Part shown: positions 7,479 through 10,177 of the stretch, one piece after another
How positions within the stretch are numbered: position 1 is the first letter of the stretch
How the letters are laid out: every line of letters starts with the position of its first letter
Assembly: GCA_934700385.1 (NCBI GenBank)
Contig: CAKUXO010000039.1
Location: 1 to 10,177, forward strand
DNA: 10,177 nt
Origin: an uncultured Candidatus Melainabacteria bacterium
GTDB lineage: Bacteria; Cyanobacteriota; Vampirovibrionia; Gastranaerophilales; Gastranaerophilaceae
Direction of reading: 5' to 3'
The notes under the pieces: generated by a model
What the model saw: only the letters and a program-made list of their open reading frames with translations
What the model was told of the DNA's origin: nothing
The model's database searches: none
Program-made: the position numbers and the translations under genes

Positions 7479-7520
7479 AAGGTTGCACCTTGCCTCACCT
7501 AGAGCGCATTTTGCAACCTT
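7479..7520. repeat. Nested inverted repeat between convergent genes
   Basis: AAGGTTGCA (7479-7487) and TGCAACCTT (7512-7520) are perfect 9-base arms. Inside them TGCCTC (7491-7496) can pair with GAGCGCA (7502-7508) with one bulged base, leaving a 5-base loop. The left arm also forms a competing small hairpin, AAGGT-TGC-ACCTT (7479-7491). The element is clearly GC-richer than its AT-rich surroundings. It sits 11 bases after one stop and 34 bases beyond the other, where a shared bidirectional terminator is expected, but neither strand has the T-run of an intrinsic terminator. A structured terminator, an mRNA 3' stabiliser or a small dispersed repeat are all possible. Confidence 0.6.
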
Positions 7521-7554
7521 AATATAAAATTCCGCCTTATTCTCTTCTAAAAAA

Positions 7555-7758
7555 TTAATTATTGCTTACAAGCATAGCTCTAAAAGCAGCTAAGCCACGA
7601 GCTGAAATGCTTCTTGTTTCTTTTTGTTCTTGAGCAGTTTTGAAAACTTTTACAATTCTTTGAATTTCTTGTACATTTTTCAAAGTGTTGGTAGCATAAA
7701 CATTATGTACTCTTTCAGGTGAAATGTTAAATAATGCGTTTAATTCTACTTCTGTCAT
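7555..7758 (-). CDS. Small protein of unknown function (67 aa)
   Basis: I do not recognise a family. The start is supported by GAGAG (7770-7766) 7 bases before the ATG. The product has no signal peptide and no membrane segment. It is predicted mostly helical, has a mixed charged stretch in the middle (VQEIQRIVKVFKTAQEQKE, 29-47) and a conserved-looking tail (ISARGLAAFRAMLVSNN, 51-67). It lies on the same strand as the FlhA-C fusion gene, 104 bases downstream of it, and converges with the receiver-like gene, with the nested hairpin in between. A gap of that size and its own Shine-Dalgarno suggest it may be transcribed separately. A regulatory or small adaptor role would be a guess. Confidence 0.6.
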   Translation of the reverse strand: MTEVELNALFNISPERVHNVYATNTLKNVQEIQRIVKVFKTAQEQKETRSISARGLAAFRAMLVSNN

Positions 7759-7792
7759 CGCTTTTCTCTCAATTAACTATTTAAACTCTATA

Positions 7793-7820
7793 CATATATA
7801 AAGTATTTAAGAGAATTCAA
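7793..7820 (-). promoter_or_regulatory. Candidate promoter of the 67-aa gene
   Basis: On the minus strand TTGAAT (7820-7815) is followed after 16 bases by TATATG (7798-7793; 4 of 6). The surrounding TATATATGTATAGA gives several alternative -10 placements. The start would fall near 7786, with a leader of about 28 bases holding the GAGAG Shine-Dalgarno. Low specificity because the gap is very AT-rich. Confidence 0.3.
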
Positions 7821-7862
7821 ATTGCTAATTTAAAAGAAAAGTTTACAAATTTTAACAAAAGG

Positions 7863-9314
7863 TTAAATTTTACCTAAAATATTAAGTTTACAATCAAGCG
7901 CAACCTCTTCAGGACAAATTACAGGAATATCAAAGAATAGTTGCGAAACCAAAACAAATATAATTTGTCTGTATTGTTGTGAAACTAATAAAACGGCATT
8001 TTTTTCAAAAAGCTCATCTTTTGTTTCTTTTAAGATTTTCTTAAATTTTGAAAACTTAGAAAGATCGATTTTTATAGCGCCATCTTCAGGCTGCATTTGT
8101 TTTTCAAGAATTCTTATAGTTTCATCATCTAATTCATAAGCAAAAATTTCTTTGTCTTTATTTGAAATATTTTCACAAATTTGACGACTTAGCGCCATTC
8201 TTAATCTATCTAATAAATCAGATTTATTTGGATCGTCTGAAAAATCATTCAATTTTTCAAAAATATAGACGATATCTTTAATGCTAACTTTTTCACGAAT
8301 TAATTGACAAAGCAAGCATTTAAGTTCTGAAACGCTGATATAATCACCTAAAATAGTGTCAACCAAAAGTGAATTTTGGTTAGAAACAAAATCAATATAG
8401 CGATTTAAGTCATTGTAATCAAAAATTTCATCAATGTGGAAAATTGAATAATAGCTTAAATAATTAGCTATATATGAAACAGGTTCAATTCCTTCAACCC
8501 AAAAATTTTCACATTCTTGTTTTTCAATCCAGATTAATTTTCTTTTTGTCATTGGATCTTTTGTTTTATAGGAATTTTTTGGCATTTTATCCATTGTTAA
8601 TTCATCTTCAAAAAATGCAAGATGATTAGGGTAAGCCTTAGCGCTAACAACGCTTACGCCGTGGATATTAATTGTAAATTCAAATTCATCTAAGGAAGTA
8701 TTTTCAATGAATTGAACCTTGGGAAGAATGTAGCCTAATTCTTTTGTTAAAGTTTGCCTTACTTTAACCACTTCAGATAATAAATTTCTTTCTTCTTTAA
8801 TATCACAAATAGGATAAATTTCAGAAGAAAGATTAATTGAAAGCCTTTCTTCACCTAAAAAATTAGTCATTTTAGAGGGGATTAAAACTTCTTTTAAATC
8901 TCTTTTAAGGTCATTTAATTCATCAATATCTTTTTTAATTTCTTCGTTTAACAATTCTCTTTCAGAATCTTTTGAGGCTTCAAGAAATTGTTTAATTTTT
9001 TCAATTTTATCTTTCTTTTCTCGAATTTTTCTTTGCAGGTTTAAACATAATTCATAGGGTTCTTCTTTTGAATACATCATTTTTTCAACCGCAGAGCGGA
9101 AGTTTGAAATATCATCATCATTTTCAAGATTAGTGTTTTCAACTTCTTTTACAAAAATGCAGTTGTAAACAATTTTTGAGTTTTGTTCTGCCTCATAAAT
9201 TGAATACAATTCCCAACCAGAGCTTGACATAGCATTAAGCGTATTTTCAAGCAACATTGTTTCATCTGTCGGGATAGATTTAATGGAAAATTCTTGTCTA
9301 AATTGTTTGTTCAT
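7863..9314 (-). CDS. Soluble FlhA cytoplasmic-domain (FHIPEP) homologue fused to a DUF4177-like domain
   Basis: 483 residues with no membrane segment. Residues 1-58 resemble DUF4177: paired strands around LNAMSSSGWELYSIY (26-40) and a closing IVYNCIFVKEV. Residues about 85-145 are highly charged, helical and probably coiled coil. From about 163 to the end the order of motifs follows the cytoplasmic part of FlhA/SctV: EIYPICD (165-171), LTKELGYILPKVQF (189-202), FEFTINIHGVSV (211-222), YKTKDP and IWIE (249-264), PVSYIANYLS (278-287), SVSELKCLLCQLIREKVSIKD (328-348), LRMALSRQIC (371-380), and the closing LLVSQQYR...DIPVICPEE...LNILGKI (442-483). In FlhA this part forms the nonameric ring that docks export chaperones and substrates. 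The roughly 330-residue export-channel membrane domain and its FHIPEP signature are absent, so it cannot be a channel; an adaptor or regulator role is inference. The ATG lacks a Shine-Dalgarno but begins the DUF4177-like strand. Confidence 0.83.
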   Translation of the reverse strand: MNKQFRQEFSIKSIPTDETMLLENTLNAMSSSGWELYSIYEAEQNSKIVYNCIFVKEVENTNLENDDDISNFRSAVEKMMYSKEEPYELCLNLQRKIREKKDKIEKIKQFLEASKDSERELLNEEIKKDIDELNDLKRDLKEVLIPSKMTNFLGEERLSINLSSEIYPICDIKEERNLLSEVVKVRQTLTKELGYILPKVQFIENTSLDEFEFTINIHGVSVVSAKAYPNHLAFFEDELTMDKMPKNSYKTKDPMTKRKLIWIEKQECENFWVEGIEPVSYIANYLSYYSIFHIDEIFDYNDLNRYIDFVSNQNSLLVDTILGDYISVSELKCLLCQLIREKVSIKDIVYIFEKLNDFSDDPNKSDLLDRLRMALSRQICENISNKDKEIFAYELDDETIRILEKQMQPEDGAIKIDLSKFSKFKKILKETKDELFEKNAVLLVSQQYRQIIFVLVSQLFFDIPVICPEEVALDCKLNILGKI

Positions 9315-9320
9315 ATATAT

Positions 9321-9329
9321 ATTTTACCA
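9321..9329 (-). promoter_or_regulatory. Extended -10 promoter of the FlhA-C fusion gene, probably leaderless
   Basis: On the minus strand TGGTAAAAT (9329-9321) is an extended -10 (TGn plus TAAAAT, 5 of 6). Only six bases separate it from the ATG at 9314, so transcription should begin at about the A of the start codon. No Shine-Dalgarno is present in the 61-base gap, and no -35 is obvious, as is common with extended -10 promoters. Confidence 0.45.
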
Positions 9330-9375
9330 CATTTTAAAAACTATTTCATAAAATAATCAAAATATATAAACAAAT

Positions 9376-9966
9376 TTAAAAAATTAAATCAAAATCTTCT
9401 AATAATATATCAACATTTTTTTCTTTAATTGCATTTTGAATTTTAGAATTGATTAATTCTAAGGTAGTAGCCTCTAATTTTTTAAGATTGTCAGGTAAAA
9501 TAATTTGATTTGTGTTAGAACAGGCAACAAAACCTTTGTTAATAATTAAAAAGTTTTTATATGTTTCAAGAATTTTTAAATATTTTTCATTTACAGGGTA
9601 AATCTTGCTTTGATAATATTTAACATCTCTTGGCAATCTATTTTGAACAAAATCAATCAAAAAATTAATTTCATCAGTATATTCTTTTTCTTCGCATTCT
9701 TCGCCTAAAAGCTGATTACCAACCAATTCTTTGTTTTCAAATTGCTTAATATAACTTGCCCACATCAAGCAACCTAAATAAAAAGCAACATTTGTTTTTA
9801 AAAAGCGCTCAAATTTTTCAAGCATTGTTTTAAAATTTAAACGTTTTAATTTTACATCAGGAATGGCGCAAAAAACATAATAGTTATAGCCAACTTGCCC
9901 AAGGGCATTCATTACAATAGGCGCATACCCAGGGTCAAATAATATTTTATCTTCATTGTTATTCAT
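9376..9966 (-). CDS. Protein of unknown function (196 aa), upstream neighbour of the FlhA-C fusion
   Basis: I do not recognise a family. The product is cytoplasmic in appearance: no signal peptide, with one moderately hydrophobic stretch (TNVAFYLGCLMWASYI, about 58-73) that is too short and polar to be a clear membrane helix. It opens with an unusual Gly/Tyr/Pro-rich block (ILFDPGYAPIVMNALGQVGY, 8-27), followed by mostly helical sequence. Acidic stretches occur near 90-98 (EECEEKEY), and it ends LLEDFDLIF. It is on the same strand as the FlhA-C fusion gene and 61 bases upstream of it, so the two may be functionally linked, although the downstream gene seems to have its own promoter. Base composition matches the neighbourhood. 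No Shine-Dalgarno is visible; a -10-like TAAAAT lies six bases before the ATG. Confidence 0.75.
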   Translation of the reverse strand: MNNNEDKILFDPGYAPIVMNALGQVGYNYYVFCAIPDVKLKRLNFKTMLEKFERFLKTNVAFYLGCLMWASYIKQFENKELVGNQLLGEECEEKEYTDEINFLIDFVQNRLPRDVKYYQSKIYPVNEKYLKILETYKNFLIINKGFVACSNTNQIILPDNLKKLEATTLELINSKIQNAIKEKNVDILLEDFDLIF

Positions 9967-9972
9967 AAAAGA

Positions 9973-9980
9973 ATTTTACA
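9973..9980 (-). promoter_or_regulatory. -10 element of the 196-aa gene, probably leaderless
   Basis: On the minus strand TGTAAAAT (9980-9973) places TAAAAT exactly six bases before the ATG at 9966, the same arrangement as at the next gene downstream. The best -35 position (9996-10001, TTTTAT) is weak and lies inside a nearly pure pyrimidine tract. Confidence 0.4.
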
Positions 9981-9983
9981 ACT

Positions 9984-10009
9984 AAAGAGAGAAAAATAAA
10001 AGAGGGGGG
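9984..10009 (+). other. Homopurine tract ending in six Gs
   Basis: Of 26 bases, 25 are purines (a single T at 9997), and the tract ends in GGGGGG (10004-10009). The complementary strand reads as C6 followed by a T/C-rich run leading into the -10 of the 196-aa gene. In such AT-rich DNA a G6 run is unusual. It could affect promoter DNA structure or, with the hairpin beside it, act as a T-rich terminator tail for a minus-strand transcript from further right. Confidence 0.5.
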
Positions 10010-10030
10010 TAAAATAGGTTTTATTTTATC
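10008..10030. repeat. Short AT-rich inverted repeat
   Basis: TAAAATA (10010-10016) and TATTTTA (10022-10028) pair perfectly around GGTTT. The stem is extended by one G-T and one G-C pair on the outside (10008-10009 with 10029-10030). On the minus strand it is followed by C6 and a T-rich tract; on the plus strand by ATATTTTTTTA. It might be a weak terminator in either direction, placed in the 125-base gap between the divergent 196-aa gene and the possible gene at 10092. Confidence 0.3.
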
Positions 10031-10091
10031 ATATTTTTTTATCCCTAAAATCAAGGGTTTTCACCTAAGTCAAAATAATTATATTTTATCT

Positions 10092-10177
10092 ATGAAAGCT
10101 ATTAAAATTATCTATAAAAAACTAAAGTTTTTGTTCACTTTTTCTTTTTGTTCAATCGCCAACGCAAAAAGAAAAAG
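10092..10177 (+). CDS. Possible start of a secreted-protein gene, cut by the window end
   Basis: An open frame begins at ATG and stays open to the edge (28 full codons). The product looks like a signal peptide: basic start (MKAIKIIYKKLK), hydrophobic core (FLFTFSFCSIA) and a cleavage-like ANA before KRK. TATATT (10080-10085) lies six bases before the ATG, with TTTTCA (10058-10063) 16 bases further up as a possible -35. There is no Shine-Dalgarno, the same pattern as the 9314 and 9966 starts. Against it: the last third of the frame lies in a perfect inverted repeat, and short AT-rich frames often look like signal peptides by chance. The product beyond the signal is unknown. Confidence 0.3.
   Translation, partial: MKAIKIIYKKLKFLFTFSFCSIANAKRK
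10138..10177. repeat. Perfect 13-base inverted repeat at the window end
   Basis: CTTTTTCTTTTTG (10138-10150) and CAAAAAGAAAAAG (10165-10177) are exact reverse complements around a 14-base loop. The right arm reaches the last base, so the repeat may continue outside. The arms are homopyrimidine/homopurine apart from the loop-proximal G/C pair, while the loop is GC-richer. It could be a bidirectional terminator, the end of a small inverted-repeat element, or a dispersed repeat. Confidence 0.6.

Noticed and set aside
7479..7520. Integron attC site
   Set aside because: The arms contain GTTGC/GCAAC, but the GTTRRRY and RYYYAAC core consensus is not met and there are no cassette-like neighbours or an integrase.
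7863..9314. Ordinary flagellar FlhA with a wrongly called start or frameshift
   Set aside because: The 61-base gap and the 196-aa gene upstream contain no membrane-domain sequence, and the DUF4177-like N-terminus is in frame and continuous.
10041..10060. CCCT/AGGG hairpin as a terminator
   Set aside because: Only four pairs plus a mismatch, with a short T stretch; too weak to support.

Overview
The window is AT-rich bacterial DNA, roughly 28-30% GC over most of its length by line counts. It uses the standard code: TGA serves as a stop in two ATGA overlaps and Trp is TGG. The proteins point to a diderm bacterium: a signal-peptide-bearing Amidase_3 enzyme with AMIN-like N-terminal repeats, a type IV prepilin-like protein, and a homologue of the flagellar/type III export protein FlhA. 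AMIN-Amidase_3 enzymes together with very low GC and Cys-rich prepilin-DUF1566 proteins suggest a gut-type non-photosynthetic relative of cyanobacteria (Melainabacteria/Gastranaerophilales). That assignment is inference, not proven here.

Left part, minus strand (1-4203). In transcription order there is a three-AMIN-like-repeat N-acetylmuramoyl-L-alanine amidase (TTG start with a good Shine-Dalgarno), overlapped by 4 bases (ATGA) by glutamate racemase murI. After a gap of about 100 bases with its own promoter comes a large prepilin-like, Cys/Gly-rich DUF1566-type surface protein that runs off the left edge. The first two form a peptidoglycan unit: one makes D-glutamate for wall precursors and the other cleaves the finished wall.

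Middle part, plus strand (4300-7467). Two MalF/MalG-type sugar ABC permeases overlap by ATGA, with no binding protein or ATPase beside them. Next is a 445-aa cytoplasmic protein with a degenerate receiver domain, a degenerate GGDEF-like domain and an unrecognised C-terminal domain. A GC-richer nested inverted repeat lies between this gene and the convergent genes that follow.

Right part, minus strand (7555-9966). In transcription order: an unrecognised 196-aa protein, a 483-aa soluble protein, and a 67-aa unrecognised protein. The 483-aa protein carries what looks like a complete FlhA cytoplasmic domain with no membrane domain, fused behind a DUF4177-like domain and a coiled coil. This free-standing FlhA-C fusion is the most unusual item in the window.

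The right edge (9967-10177) holds a homopurine tract, a small hairpin, a possible start of a secreted-protein gene on the plus strand, and a perfect 13-bp inverted repeat ending at the last base. Several genes (4300, 9314, 9966, possibly 10092) have no Shine-Dalgarno but a -10-like hexamer 6-8 bases before the ATG, so they may be translated from leaderless mRNAs. I saw no tRNA, rRNA, CRISPR array or transposase.
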